Origin: Dactylosporangium aurantiacum
GTDB lineage: Bacteria > Actinomycetota > Actinomycetes > Mycobacteriales > Micromonosporaceae
Length of the DNA: 64,000 nucleotides
Assembly: GCF_000716715.1 (NCBI RefSeq)
Contig: NZ_JNYJ01000052.1
Location: 1-64,000 of the forward strand
Reading direction: 5' to 3'
Position numbers and translations under genes: made by a program. A model generated the notes under the pieces. The model was not told the DNA's origin. It did not search any database and saw only the letters and a program-made list of their open reading frames with translations. This document shows positions 29,678 to 38,892 of this stretch, in pieces; the stretch's first letter is position 1, and each line of letters begins with the position of its first letter.

Positions 29678-30463
29678 TCACTGCACGTTGCTCACCAGGA
29701 CATTGATGATCGGCATGATCTGATCGGGCTGGATCGGCAGCTCGGGCTGGGGCAGTGGATCCGAGGACGGACCGGTCTGGTTGGTGACGAAGATCGACAC
29801 AGCCCGGCCGCCGCCCGGCTTCGTGCAGCGCACCTCCCAGCCGGGGTGGGTCAGCCCGAGCGCCGGCCGGACCGCGCCGTCGGCCCGGCCACACACCGGG
29901 TCGGCCTTGGCCATCCCTTCGCACATCTGCTGCAACCGCCCCTCGTACCGCGCGCAGGCGGCCGGATCCGACCTGGGCAGCTCCGTGCAGTGCTCGAGGC
30001 CCTGGCAGATGGACGCGTCGTGCCGGCCGCGGGGCCAGACGGTGACCACCACCGTGCCGTTGCGGCCGCCGGTCTGGATGCCGGCCCGGGTCTGGGTGAC
30101 GTCGCCGCCGTCCGGTGGCACCACGATGTGCGGCGGCGCGCCGATCCACTGCGCCTGCTGCGGCAGCCAGTTGCGCATCGAGTCGTCGATGAAGTGGTCC
30201 AGGTCGTCCGACACGGGTTCGCGGAGCGACGGCTCGACGCTCGCGGCGGCGCTGGGCGGGGAAACGGAGACGGAGGGTGCCCGGTCACCGCGCGGCAGCA
30301 AGAGCAGCGGCGAGAAGGCGGCGAGGACGAGCACCACCACGGCGCCGGGCACGGCCACCCGCAGCAGCCGCCGCCGGCCCGTCGTGCGGCGCATGATCGC
30401 GTCGACGTCCACCGCGGACGGCGGCGGCGTGCCGATCATGTCGTCGAACAGCTGGTGTGTCAT
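29678..30463 (-). CDS. Membrane-anchored putative anti-sigma factor
   Basis: 261 residues; the start overlaps the sigma gene stop by 4 bases (ATGA). Residues 1-30 are cytoplasmic (DDMIGTPPPSAVDVDAIMRR), followed by basic RRRLLR and one transmembrane helix (about 36-57). The rest is an extracytoplasmic domain with several Cys (SICQGLEHC, AACARYEG, PVCGRADG, VRCTKPG) that could form disulfides. No zinc-type HxxxCxxC anti-sigma motif is visible. The role is inferred from gene order with the SigE-family factor, as is usual for this subgroup. Confidence 0.75.
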   Translation of the reverse strand: MTHQLFDDMIGTPPPSAVDVDAIMRRTTGRRRLLRVAVPGAVVVLVLAAFSPLLLLPRGDRAPSVSVSPPSAAASVEPSLREPVSDDLDHFIDDSMRNWLPQQAQWIGAPPHIVVPPDGGDVTQTRAGIQTGGRNGTVVVTVWPRGRHDASICQGLEHCTELPRSDPAACARYEGRLQQMCEGMAKADPVCGRADGAVRPALGLTHPGWEVRCTKPGGGRAVSIFVTNQTGPSSDPLPQPELPIQPDQIMPIINVLVSNVQ

Positions 30464-30975
30464 CGCTGATCCCCCGATGCGGCGAGTTGGCGCAGCGCCT
30501 CCAGGGCCCGCGCGGATTGGCTCTTGACCGTGCCGACGGAGATGCCGAGCAGGTCGGCGGTCTCCTCGACGGAGTGGTTCAGGTAGAACCGCAACACCAG
30601 CACGGCGCGCTGGCGCGGCCCGAGCGAGCCGAGCAGCTCGTCGAGCTGGGCCCGGTCGTCGACGCGGGCCTGCGGGCTGTGCGAAGATCCCAAAGAAGCC
30701 CAGGAACCCGAGGGTTCCGGCAGGCGGGCGCTGGCCCGCTCCCGCGACCAGGGCCGGCGGCGCTCGTCGAGCCAGGTGCGGGTGAGCACCCGCTGCGCGA
30801 ACGCCTCCGGGTTGCCGGCCCGGCTGACCTTGGCCCAGTGCCAGTACAGCTTGCCGACCATGATCGATACCAGGTCGTCGGCGGCGTGCCAGTCCCTGCT
30901 GAGCAGGAACGCGGTGCGCCGCCACCGGTCCATCCGCACCGTTACGAATTCGCGGAACTCATCGTCCTGCGACAT
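30460..30975 (-). CDS. SigE-family ECF RNA polymerase sigma factor
   Basis: 171 residues from ATG 30975, with GGGGG 6 bases before it; ATG 30981 is an alternative. Sigma region 2 has FLLSRDWHAADDLVSIMVGKLYWHW, and region 4 has LGPRQRAVLVLRFYLNHSVEETADLLG with VGTVKSQSARAL. It is typical of the actinobacterial SigE-family ECF group paired with an integral-membrane partner, which follows by a 4-base overlap. A CAACC-N16-CGTC promoter candidate lies upstream, suggesting autoregulation. Confidence 0.9.
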   Translation of the reverse strand: MSQDDEFREFVTVRMDRWRRTAFLLSRDWHAADDLVSIMVGKLYWHWAKVSRAGNPEAFAQRVLTRTWLDERRRPWSRERASARLPEPSGSWASLGSSHSPQARVDDRAQLDELLGSLGPRQRAVLVLRFYLNHSVEETADLLGISVGTVKSQSARALEALRQLAASGDQR

Positions 30976-31000
30976 CGGCATCCCCCATTCTTCGCGCTAC

Positions 31001-31025
31001 GACGGCACGAACGCGGGAAAGGTTG
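31001..31025 (-). promoter_or_regulatory. Candidate ECF-type promoter of the sigma/anti-sigma operon
   Basis: On the minus strand CAACC (31025-31021), 16 bases, CGTC (31004-31001). Same layout as the element before the second SigE-family gene at 38859. Resembles the AACC/CGTC recognition of many ECF factors. Confidence 0.5.
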
Positions 31026-31060
31026 CATGGCGCCAGGAGAGATCTGATCTCGTAGGCCGG

Positions 31061-32011
31061 TCACAGTACGTCGCGCGCTGCCGGTCGTCGTCCCGCCCGT
31101 GCCAGCAGCTCCGCGGTGGCCTCCCACAGGCGCCGCTCCCGGTCGGGGTCGACGGCGACCGGCCGCACCGCCGTCGGTCTCGACTTCACCACGAACGCGC
31201 CGTCGCGCAGGTGCGCCCACCGCTCGTCGGCGGCGACCGCGGCGAGCAGCGGTCCCGAGCGTCGCGGGGTGGACACTCCCGGGACGCGGCCCAGCGCGCG
31301 GCCGATCGCCTGGACCGCCGGGGGAGCGCCGCGGCCCAGGGCGGTGCCCGGCATCCAGCCCGGCTCGAACACCGACACGTTGACGCGGGCGCCGGCGTGG
31401 CGTTGCAGCTCGTGTGCGTAGTACAGGAGGGCCAGCTTCGCGGTGGAGTAGGCGATCCCGGCCTCGGTCATGCCGGGGTGCGTGTCGCCGGCGGCGGGAC
31501 GGGCGAGCTCGACCGGGTCGGCCCAGCGGGCCTCCGGCACGTGCAGCATCCGGCGCCACACGTTGGCGTGGTAGGTGTTCGAGCCGACCAGCACCACCCG
31601 GGCCGCGGCGGCGAAGGAGTCGAGCAGGTCGCCGATGAGCTGCGCGTGCGCCAGGTAGTTGACGGCAAAGGTCAGCTCGTAGCCGTCGGCCGAGGCCAGC
31701 CGGGTGTCGGCCGACACGACGCCGGCGTTGGCGACCAGCGCGCGCAGCGGGTGTACGGCGCCGCCGGCGAGCAGGCGGCGCACGGTGGCCGCGGCGGCGC
31801 GGACGTCGGCCAGGCGCGACAGGTCGCAGCCGATCTCGTGGACGCGGGCGCCGCGGGCGCGGGCCTCGGCGGCGACCGCGGTCAGGTCGGGTCCGGGGCG
31901 CCCGACCAGCAGCAGGTCGGCGCCGCGCTCGGCGAGGGCGAGTGTCGTGTGGCGGCCGAGGTTGCGGGTCGGGCCGGTGATCAGGACGGTACCCGGTTCG
32001 GTGGAAGTCAT
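31061..32011 (-). CDS. Short-chain dehydrogenase/reductase
   Basis: 316 residues from ATG 32011. Rossmann motif TGPTRNLGRHT (TGxxxxxG type), NAG motif (VANAGVV), catalytic S-Y-K with YSTAKLALLYYAHEL, and VFEPGWMPGT after it. Longer than minimal SDRs and similar to the retinol-dehydrogenase/WWOX-like oxidoreductase group. It abuts, head to head, a regulator fragment that has only the ligand domain. Such SDRs are often controlled by divergent XRE/MmyB-type regulators. The substrate is unknown. Confidence 0.9.
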   Translation of the reverse strand: MTSTEPGTVLITGPTRNLGRHTTLALAERGADLLLVGRPGPDLTAVAAEARARGARVHEIGCDLSRLADVRAAAATVRRLLAGGAVHPLRALVANAGVVSADTRLASADGYELTFAVNYLAHAQLIGDLLDSFAAAARVVLVGSNTYHANVWRRMLHVPEARWADPVELARPAAGDTHPGMTEAGIAYSTAKLALLYYAHELQRHAGARVNVSVFEPGWMPGTALGRGAPPAVQAIGRALGRVPGVSTPRRSGPLLAAVAADERWAHLRDGAFVVKSRPTAVRPVAVDPDRERRLWEATAELLARAGRRPAARDVL

Positions 32012-32039
32012 GGCTGTACCGTGCGCGCCCGGGGCGGCG

Positions 32040-32564
32040 TCAGGCAGTCGTGCGGTTTTCGTAGCGAGCTGGACGCTGGTGCTGGCCAACGCCCCCTACG
32101 AGGCGCTGATGGGCGACACGTCGGCCTGGCACGGCCTGGCACGCAACGCCGTCTGGCGCAACGTCGCCCGCCTGCCGACCCGGGTCGTGCACACCCCGGT
32201 CGAGCAGGCCGACCACGAGGCGCGGCTCGTCGCCGACCTGCGCCTGACCGCCTCGCGCTACCCCGGCGACCACGCGCTGCGCCGGCTCATCGCCGAACTG
32301 GCCGCCAACAGTCCCCGCTTCACCGAACTGTGGGACGCCCAGGCGCCGCCGCCGGCCGACCCGTCGAAACACAAGGTCGTCGACCACCCGGCGGTCGGAC
32401 GCATCACCCTGGACTGCGACACGCTCGTCGTCGCCCTCGACGACCTTCGCATCACCGTCTACACCGCCGAGCCGGGCACCGAGGACGCCGACCGCCTCGC
32501 CCTCGCCGTCGTCCTGGGCACCCAGACGCTCGTCGGCCAGGATCACCGCCACCAGGCGGGGTGA
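32040..32564 (+). pseudogene. XRE/MmyB-like regulator lacking its helix-turn-helix
   Basis: The frame reads the MmyB-like ligand-binding domain: LVLANAPYEALMGDTS, then PGDHALRRLIAELAANSPRF, KHKVVDHPAVGRITLDCDTL and ITVYTAEPGTED. The normal N-terminal XRE domain (about 110 residues) is absent because the region is taken by the start of the divergent SDR gene. An ATG at 32010 overlapping the SDR start codon could still initiate a DNA-binding-deficient protein. Most simply a 5' deletion; a functional stand-alone ligand-binding protein is less likely. Confidence 0.7.
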
Positions 32565-32574
32565 AGCGGCACAC

Positions 32575-34320
32575 TCACCGCTCGGCGTCGATGTGGAACA
32601 CCAGGAGTGCGACGTCGTCGATCGGTTCGGCGCCGCCGAGGGCGGCGTCGATGAGGGCGTCGGGGGCGCCGGGGTGCCGCGGGTCCATCCGGCTGACGGC
32701 GTCGGCGAGCCGCTGGACGCCGAAGTCGAGTCCTTCGCCGGCGACCTCGACGAGCCCGTCGGTGTACAGCACGAGCGTCGAGCCCGGCGCGGTGACCTCG
32801 AGCTCGGCGTGGTTGTGCAGGCCGATGCCGATGATCGGTCCGGGCTTGTCGGCGAGGCGCTGCACCGACCCGTCCGCATGGCGCAGCAGGGGTGGCGGGT
32901 GGCCGGCCGAGGCGTAGCGGATGACCGCGGTCCGGGTGTCGACGACGGCGCAGAACACGGACACCAGCACCGTGTCCGGGTCGCCGGCGTAGTGCCGGCT
33001 GAGCAGTCGCAGCAGGTCGGCGGGGCCGGCCGCCCGTTCGGCCAGCACCTCCACCGCGGTGCGCACGCGCCCCATGTGCAGGGCCGCGTTGACGTCGTGG
33101 CCCGCGACGTCGCCGATGACCAGCAGCGTCTCGTGCGGGCTCAGGGCGCGGGCGTCGTACCAGTCGCCACCCATCGCGATGGGGCGCGACGCCGGCAGGT
33201 ACCGTGCCTGCGCGCCGGGGGCGAGGGTGCGGGGCAGCAGCGACTGTTGGACCTTCAACGCCAGGTCGTGATCGGCGTCGGTCCGTTGCCGCCGTACAGC
33301 GTCCGCACGGTCCAGGTGGTGGCCGAGCCAGCTGCTGCCGAGCAGGACCGCCAGCAGCAGGCCGGCGGCCTCGATGAGTTGCCGGCGGGTGCTCGAGGTC
33401 GTCGCCCGGAACGTCACGTCGGCCGGCCGTTGCAGGATCACCACCTCGTTGAACGGCTCGAACCGGGCGAACGCGACGACCTGCCGGCGGTGGCCGTCGA
33501 TGCCGGTCGGCGCGACGTAGGCGTACTGGCCGAACCGTTCGCCGTGCGCGGTGACGGCCTTGTCGACGGCTGGCGGCACCACCGTGGTCGTGGTGATGCC
33601 GGGCCCCGCGACCAGGCGGCCGTCGCGGTCGAGCAGATACAGCTTCGTCTGGGAGCCGTACAGGTCGTCGCCCAGGCCGGCGTTGCGGGCGGCGGTCACC
33701 GCGCGGACGAAGTCGAGGGACCAGCCCGCGGCAAGGACGCCGTTCACCACGCCGTACGCGTCGACGGTGGGCACCGCGAAGATCATCACCTCGCCGGCGA
33801 ACGACGCCGACCGCGTCGCGCCGGTGACCGTCCACCCCACGCCGTCGCCGGCGGGCCGCTGCCATTGGCTCTCCGCGGCCTGGCCGGTCGGGCCGTTCGT
33901 CGCCACCCGCACGGTCCCGGTCGCGTCCGCCCAGGCGAAGCCGCCGGTCAGGCCGGTGGTGTCGGCGTCGATGCCGCCGAGCCTGGCGCGGATCGCCTCG
34001 ACGGAACCGGACCGGAACGCGGTGTCGGTCGCGAGTGCCTGCAAGGTGCGCACGATCCCGAGCCGGTAGCCGAACACCTCGATCGCCGCCACGCGCGCCC
34101 GGTCCGCCGTGTCGTCGAGCGCCGCGGCGCGGCCGTCTTCGGCCTGCCGGTAGATGGCCAGGCCGAACACCGTCGCCACCACCAGTGACAGCGCGACCGC
34201 CGAGAGCAGCAGGCGGTGTCCGGGGCGCATGGCCTCGCGCGGCGGGTCACCCCCGGCCGCGCGGCGGCCGTCCGGGCGGCGCGGTCGACGAGCGGGCCGC
34301 CCCCGGTGACGCTCGAGCAC
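32575..34320 (-). CDS. SpoIIE/RsbU-type PP2C phosphatase with extracytoplasmic sensor
   Basis: 581 residues from GTG 34320 (AGGGGGG 5 bases upstream); ATG 34230 is an alternative. Transmembrane helix near LLLSAVALSLVVATVFGLAI, a periplasmic-type sensor (about 60-300, Cache/CHASE-like), a second helix (LLLAVLLGSSWLG), then a linker and the SpoIIE domain with GGDWYDA, VIGDVAGHD and LYTDGLVE metal-site motifs. Such phosphatases dephosphorylate STAS anti-anti-sigma factors in partner switching. No STAS gene is adjacent; STAS and HATPase partners occur at 51882-53281. Confidence 0.9.
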   Translation of the reverse strand: MLERHRGRPARRPRRPDGRRAAGGDPPREAMRPGHRLLLSAVALSLVVATVFGLAIYRQAEDGRAAALDDTADRARVAAIEVFGYRLGIVRTLQALATDTAFRSGSVEAIRARLGGIDADTTGLTGGFAWADATGTVRVATNGPTGQAAESQWQRPAGDGVGWTVTGATRSASFAGEVMIFAVPTVDAYGVVNGVLAAGWSLDFVRAVTAARNAGLGDDLYGSQTKLYLLDRDGRLVAGPGITTTTVVPPAVDKAVTAHGERFGQYAYVAPTGIDGHRRQVVAFARFEPFNEVVILQRPADVTFRATTSSTRRQLIEAAGLLLAVLLGSSWLGHHLDRADAVRRQRTDADHDLALKVQQSLLPRTLAPGAQARYLPASRPIAMGGDWYDARALSPHETLLVIGDVAGHDVNAALHMGRVRTAVEVLAERAAGPADLLRLLSRHYAGDPDTVLVSVFCAVVDTRTAVIRYASAGHPPPLLRHADGSVQRLADKPGPIIGIGLHNHAELEVTAPGSTLVLYTDGLVEVAGEGLDFGVQRLADAVSRMDPRHPGAPDALIDAALGGAEPIDDVALLVFHIDAER

Positions 34321-34491
34321 CGTCCCCCCTGTCTCATCAGGCAAATCGACGCATGCATCGACGCATCTATTCGAACGTAGCACGGCCGCCGTACCGCTGC
34401 ATGTCGGACATTCATCCGTCGAGGTTGGGCATCATCGACAGTCGCGGCGGCCCGCCGCATCCACGGTGCGGACCACCGCGGAATACTTCGT

Positions 34492-35280
34492 ATGAGACGT
34501 CGCGAGCAACGATCACCTTCCGGGTATGACAGCGGGAGGTGGCTGCTCCTGGGCACCGCGCTGCTGCAGGCGTCCGCACCGGCGCTCGTCGGCTTCGGCG
34601 GCGACGGCGCCGACCCGCCGATCGTGCCACCAGCGTCGTTCTTCGCGGTCTGGGGCGTGGTGGTCCTCGGCTGCGTGCTCGCCGCCCTGTGGGGCCTGCC
34701 CCGGCGGCGCGCCGGCACCGCCCCGTACCGCAGCATCCAGCTGCCGCTCTCGGCGGTGCAGCTCGGGTTCGTCGCCTGGCTGGTCGCCGCCCGATCCCCG
34801 ACGGCCTGGCTCACCCTGCCGATCTTCGCCGCCATGCTGGCCGGCCTGGTGCTGAGCCTGCGCCGGGTCCTGGCGAACCGCAGCGCCAGCGAGGCCGACC
34901 GCATCAGCCGGGCGCTGCTGGGCGGCGTGCTCGGCGTCTACGCCGGCTGGTCCACCGCGGCGGTGTGGATCAACGCCGCGACGCTGCTGCCGGACAGCGC
35001 GCTGAACGGCGACGCGGGCCTCATCCTGCAGTGCGCCTTCGCCCTCGCCGCGGCCGCCGCGGCCACCACCGGCACCTACGTGCTGCGCGGGCAGGCCGCC
35101 TACACCCTCACCGCCGGGTGGGCACTCACCGGTGTCACCGTCAGCGCCCTCACGGCCGGCGCCACCCCGCTCGCCGTGACCGCGGTCGCGGGGCTGCTGG
35201 TCGTCGGCGGGGTCGCGCTGCTCCGCCGGCGTCGGGCGGGACCGGACCGAAAACCAGTCCGCGGCCCATGCCGAGGGTGA
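34492..35280 (+). CDS. TspO/MBR-like membrane protein
   Basis: 262 residues with seven or so hydrophobic helices. The segments FFAVWGVVVLGCVLAALWGL, AAMLAGLVLSLRRVLANR and VYAGWSTAAVWINAATLLPD match the pattern of TspO-and-MBR-related proteins, which have FxxxW helices and a YLGWITVATIAN-like motif. It is larger than the 5-helix, 160-residue TspO core. A role in tetrapyrrole or oxidative signalling is possible but unproven. The start ATG 34492 has only a weak ribosome-binding site. Confidence 0.65.
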   Translation: MRRREQRSPSGYDSGRWLLLGTALLQASAPALVGFGGDGADPPIVPPASFFAVWGVVVLGCVLAALWGLPRRRAGTAPYRSIQLPLSAVQLGFVAWLVAARSPTAWLTLPIFAAMLAGLVLSLRRVLANRSASEADRISRALLGGVLGVYAGWSTAAVWINAATLLPDSALNGDAGLILQCAFALAAAAAATTGTYVLRGQAAYTLTAGWALTGVTVSALTAGATPLAVTAVAGLLVVGGVALLRRRRAGPDRKPVRGPCRG

Positions 35281-35410
35281 TGACGCATCGGGCCGACCCG
35301 CGGGTATCTCGGTGCGTCCAAATCGGGGTGCCGCCGCGAATACGTAGACGAGACATCGTCGTGAGCCGTCGTGTCGCTCAACGTGGACCGTCCACCTATG
35401 GGGGTAAGTG

Positions 35411-37540
35411 ATGGCGCGAAGCGCCGCCGCGTGGATCACCGGCCGGGCCGGTGTGGTCGTCGTGCTGCTGGTCACGGCTGTGCTGGCCGTGCTCACCTTC
35501 GCCTTCTCACCCGACCAGCCGGCCGCCGAGGCGACCGATGGCCTGCCGGCCGGCGCGCAGTCCACCCGGGTCACCGCGATCGCCGACAGGTTCGCCAGCG
35601 GCCGGGCGCAGACGGCGATCGTCGTGTTCGAACGGCAGGACGCACCGCTCACCGACGCCGACCGGGCAGCCATCGCGGCGGCCGAACCTCGTCTGGCCGC
35701 GGTCCCTGGCGTCACCCAGGGCCCACCGCCGGCGGTATCCGACGACCGGCAGGCCGCGTTGCTCGTCGTGCCGCTGCGCGACGGCCTCGACGACCAGGCC
35801 GTCTACGCCGCCGTCGACGCACTCCGCGGCGTGCTGCGCGACGCCGGGCTCCCGAACGGGCTGACCGGACAGGTCACCGGTGGCGCGGCGTTCGGCCGCG
35901 ACATCGACGCCGCCTTCGACGGCGCCGACGTGACGCTGCTGCTGGCCACCGTCATCGTCGTCGCGGTGCTGCTGCTGGTGACGTACCGCAGCCCGATCCT
36001 GTGGATCGTCCCGCTCGTCGTCATCGGCCTGGCCGATCAGGTCGTCGCGCAGCTCCTGCCGTGGGTGGCCCGGCTGGTCGGTGAGCGTACCGACGCGGCG
36101 GTGTCCGGCATCGTCTCGGTGCTCGTCTTCGGTGCCGGGACCGACTATGCCCTGCTGTTCATCGCCCGCTACCGCGAGCAGTTGCGGCACGACGCGTCAC
36201 GGCGCGAGGCGATGACCGCGGCGCTGCGCGGTGCCGGACCCGCGATCGTGGCCAGTGCCGGCACGGTCGTGCTCGCGCTGCTCACCCTGCTCGCGGCCAC
36301 CCTGACCGGCAACCGGACCCTCGGCGTGTCCGCCGCCCTCGGCGTCCTCGTCGCGCTCGGGTTCAGTCTGGTCGTCCTGCCCGCCGCGCTCGTCGGGCTG
36401 CCCCGCGCCGTGTTCTGGCCCCGGGTCCCGCGACCCGGCACCCCGGACCCGACCGACACCGGACTGTGGTCACGCATCGCCGCGGCCGTCGGCCGGCGAC
36501 CCGGCGTCGTCCTTGCCGTGGCCGTCGTGCTGCTCGCCGGGCTCGCCACCGGTCTGGCCAGGCTGGACATCGGGCTGGCACAGACCGAGCAGTTCCGCAC
36601 GCAAGCGCAGAGCGTCACCGCGCAGCAGGCCCTCGCCCGGCATTTCCCGGCGGGTGCGTCGCAACCCGCGGTCGTCGTCGCCAAGGCCACGGCCGAGCAG
36701 CAGACCATGGCGGTCGCCCGCAACGCGCCCGGGGTCGCCGGCACCGGCGCGCCGGAGCGCTCCGACGACGGGACGCTGGTGCAGTTCACGGTCGAACTGA
36801 CCAGCACCTCAGGGTCACCGGAGGCGGACTGGACCGTGCAGCGGCTCCGCACGGCGCTGGCCGGGGTGCCCGACGCGGCGGCGTTGGTCGGCGGGCAGCC
36901 CGCCACCGACCTGGACCGGCGCGAGGCGAACCTGCGCGACGACCGGGTGGTCGTGCCGCTCATCCTCGCCGTCGTCCTGCTGGTGCTGATCGCGCTGCTC
37001 CGCTCGCTGCTGGCACCGGTGCTGCTGCTGGGCACGGTGGTGGCCAGTTTCGCGGCCAGCCTCGGCGCCGCCACGGTCGTGCTGCGCACCGTGTTCGACC
37101 AGTCCGGTCTCGACGCGGGCGTGCCGCTGCTCAGCTTCCTGTTCCTCGTCGCCCTCGGCGTCGACTACAACATCTTCCTGGTCACCCGGGCCCGCGAGGA
37201 GACCGCCGCCCGCGGCGACACCCGAGCCGGCACCCTGCGGGCGCTGGCCGCGACCGGCGGCGTCATCACCTCGGCCGGCATCCTGCTCGCCGCCGTCTTC
37301 ACCGTCCTCGGCGTCCTGCCCGTCATCGTGCTCACCCAGATCGGCGTGATCGTCGGCATCGGCGTGCTGCTGGACACGCTGCTCGTCCGCACCGTCGTCG
37401 TCCCCGCGATCGCGCTGCTGCTCAAGGAACGGTTCTGGTGGCCCGCCCAACCCGCGGCCGTCGCCCACCCGGCCGAACCGCAGGACACCGCACAACCGAT
37501 GACGCACCAGGCAGCCCTACGCCACGTGCATCGCGGCTGA
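35411..37540 (+). CDS. MMPL-family RND transporter
   Basis: 709 residues from ATG 35411; GTG 35408 is possible. Two homologous halves, each with one helix, an extracytoplasmic domain and five to six helices. The first half has FGAGTDYALLFIARYREQL and the second has LVALGVDYNIFLVTRAREE, the GxxxDY motifs of the MMPL/RND proton-relay helices. The family exports lipids, siderophores or drugs at the actinobacterial envelope. No lipid-synthesis genes adjoin, so the substrate is unknown. Three 22-bp tandem repeats follow the stop. Confidence 0.92.
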   Translation: MARSAAAWITGRAGVVVVLLVTAVLAVLTFAFSPDQPAAEATDGLPAGAQSTRVTAIADRFASGRAQTAIVVFERQDAPLTDADRAAIAAAEPRLAAVPGVTQGPPPAVSDDRQAALLVVPLRDGLDDQAVYAAVDALRGVLRDAGLPNGLTGQVTGGAAFGRDIDAAFDGADVTLLLATVIVVAVLLLVTYRSPILWIVPLVVIGLADQVVAQLLPWVARLVGERTDAAVSGIVSVLVFGAGTDYALLFIARYREQLRHDASRREAMTAALRGAGPAIVASAGTVVLALLTLLAATLTGNRTLGVSAALGVLVALGFSLVVLPAALVGLPRAVFWPRVPRPGTPDPTDTGLWSRIAAAVGRRPGVVLAVAVVLLAGLATGLARLDIGLAQTEQFRTQAQSVTAQQALARHFPAGASQPAVVVAKATAEQQTMAVARNAPGVAGTGAPERSDDGTLVQFTVELTSTSGSPEADWTVQRLRTALAGVPDAAALVGGQPATDLDRREANLRDDRVVVPLILAVVLLVLIALLRSLLAPVLLLGTVVASFAASLGAATVVLRTVFDQSGLDAGVPLLSFLFLVALGVDYNIFLVTRAREETAARGDTRAGTLRALAATGGVITSAGILLAAVFTVLGVLPVIVLTQIGVIVGIGVLLDTLLVRTVVVPAIALLLKERFWWPAQPAAVAHPAEPQDTAQPMTHQAALRHVHRG

Positions 37541-37544
37541 CCAG

Positions 37545-37610
37545 GTTCCTCGCGGTGTGCCGGGCGGTTCCTCGCGGTGTGCCGGGCCGTTCCTCGCGGT
37601 GTGCCGGGCC
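37545..37610. repeat. Three tandem 22-bp repeats
   Basis: GTTCCTCGCGGTGTGCCGGG plus GC/CG, repeated at 37545, 37567 and 37589. Copies 2 and 3 are identical and copy 1 differs in the last base. They lie between the MMPL stop and the AI-2E-type gene. Confidence 0.9.
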
Positions 37611-37675
37611 GGGGGAGCTGTTCGGACACCACGTTGCGCGGGTTTGACCGCCCCGCAATCGGTCATCCGGCAGGC

Positions 37676-38827
37676 ATGGTGACAAGCCGCCGCGAGGCGT
37701 ATCCGGTCGCACGGACCACGATGACGGTGATCGGCCTGGTACTGCTCACCGGTCTGGGTCTGCTGCTCGTCTACGTGACCCGGCGGGTGCTGGTCTGGAT
37801 GGTGATCGCGGCGTTCTTCGCCACGGCGCTCTACCCGGCCGTGAACTGGGTCGAGCGTCGCGCCGCGTGGCACCGGCGTTGGCTGGCGACCCTACTGGTG
37901 TTCCTGGCCTTCCTCGCCGTGCTGGCCGGCATCATCGCCGTGTTCGTGGTGCCGCTCGCGCACGAGGCCGTCCGCCTCGCCGATGAGCTGCCACGGGTGG
38001 CCGACGACGTGCAACGCGGCCGCGGCCCGGTCGGCTCGCTCGTCGAGCGCTACCACATCCGGCGGTACATCGCCGAGCACCGCGACCAACTCCAGGGCTA
38101 CGCCCGCGGCCTGGGCGCGCCGACCCTCGCGTTCCTGCGCGGCGCCGCCACCACGGTCGCCGGCGTCGTCACCATCATCGTGCTGGCCTACCTGATGGTG
38201 CTGGAAGCACCGAAACTCGTCGACAACGTCCTGGCCCTGTTCCCCGACCGGCGCGCCGCACGCATCCGCCGGGTCGGCGCCGACTGCGCCCGCAGCGTCA
38301 CCGGCTACATCACCGGCAACCTGCTCATCAGCGTCATCTGCGGCCTGGCCACCTACGCCGTGCTGTTCCTCACCGGCATTCCCTACGCCGGCCTCATCGC
38401 CGCGTTCGTGGCGATCGCCGACCTGATCCCACTCGTCGGCGCCACCCTCGGCGCCGTGGTCGCCGTCGGCGCGGCGTTCCTGCACTCCATCACCGCCGGC
38501 ATCGTCGTGCTGGTGTTCTTCATCGTGTACCAGCAGCTGGAGAACCACCTCCTCCAGCCGATCATCCTGTCCCGTACGGTCGCCCTCAACCCGCTGACGG
38601 TCCTCGTGGCCATCCTCATCGCCGTCGAGCTCGCCGGCATCCTCGGCGCGTTGCTCGCCATCCCGGTGGCCGGCATGATCCAGACCGTCGCCCGCGACGT
38701 GTGGAACGAGCGGCAAGGCCGCTGCCAACCGCGACCGACCGTCGGTACCGACGAAACACCCGTCGACGAGGCCGAACCCCCCGAGGCCGAGTCCGGCGGC
38801 GACCAGCCTCCACCATGCCCTTCATGA
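37676..38827 (+). CDS. AI-2E/PerM-family membrane transporter
   Basis: 383 residues from ATG 37676. Two N-terminal helices with FFATALYPAVNWVERR, a third helix, a large soluble segment (about 100-150), then the conserved C-terminal core with GYITGNLLISVICGLATY, ADLIPLVGATLGA and VFFIVYQQLENHLLQPII, the family signature. Called AI-2 exporters or PerM permeases; the true substrate is generally unclear, and Na+/H+ antiport has been proposed for some. It ends in an acidic, Pro-rich tail. Confidence 0.9.
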   Translation: MVTSRREAYPVARTTMTVIGLVLLTGLGLLLVYVTRRVLVWMVIAAFFATALYPAVNWVERRAAWHRRWLATLLVFLAFLAVLAGIIAVFVVPLAHEAVRLADELPRVADDVQRGRGPVGSLVERYHIRRYIAEHRDQLQGYARGLGAPTLAFLRGAATTVAGVVTIIVLAYLMVLEAPKLVDNVLALFPDRRAARIRRVGADCARSVTGYITGNLLISVICGLATYAVLFLTGIPYAGLIAAFVAIADLIPLVGATLGAVVAVGAAFLHSITAGIVVLVFFIVYQQLENHLLQPIILSRTVALNPLTVLVAILIAVELAGILGALLAIPVAGMIQTVARDVWNERQGRCQPRPTVGTDETPVDEAEPPEAESGGDQPPPCPS

Positions 38828-38858
38828 CGTTGCCCATGACCCCACGGGCGATGGCACT

Positions 38859-38884
38859 CAACCTTCCGGGGCCCTGTACCCGTC
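38859..38884 (+). promoter_or_regulatory. Candidate ECF-type promoter of the second sigma gene
   Basis: CAACC (38859-38863), 17 bases, CGTC (38881-38884). Transcription would begin at about GTG 38893, implying a leaderless mRNA. The layout matches the element before the sigma gene at 30975. Confidence 0.5.
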
Positions 38885-38892
38885 GGATGGGT

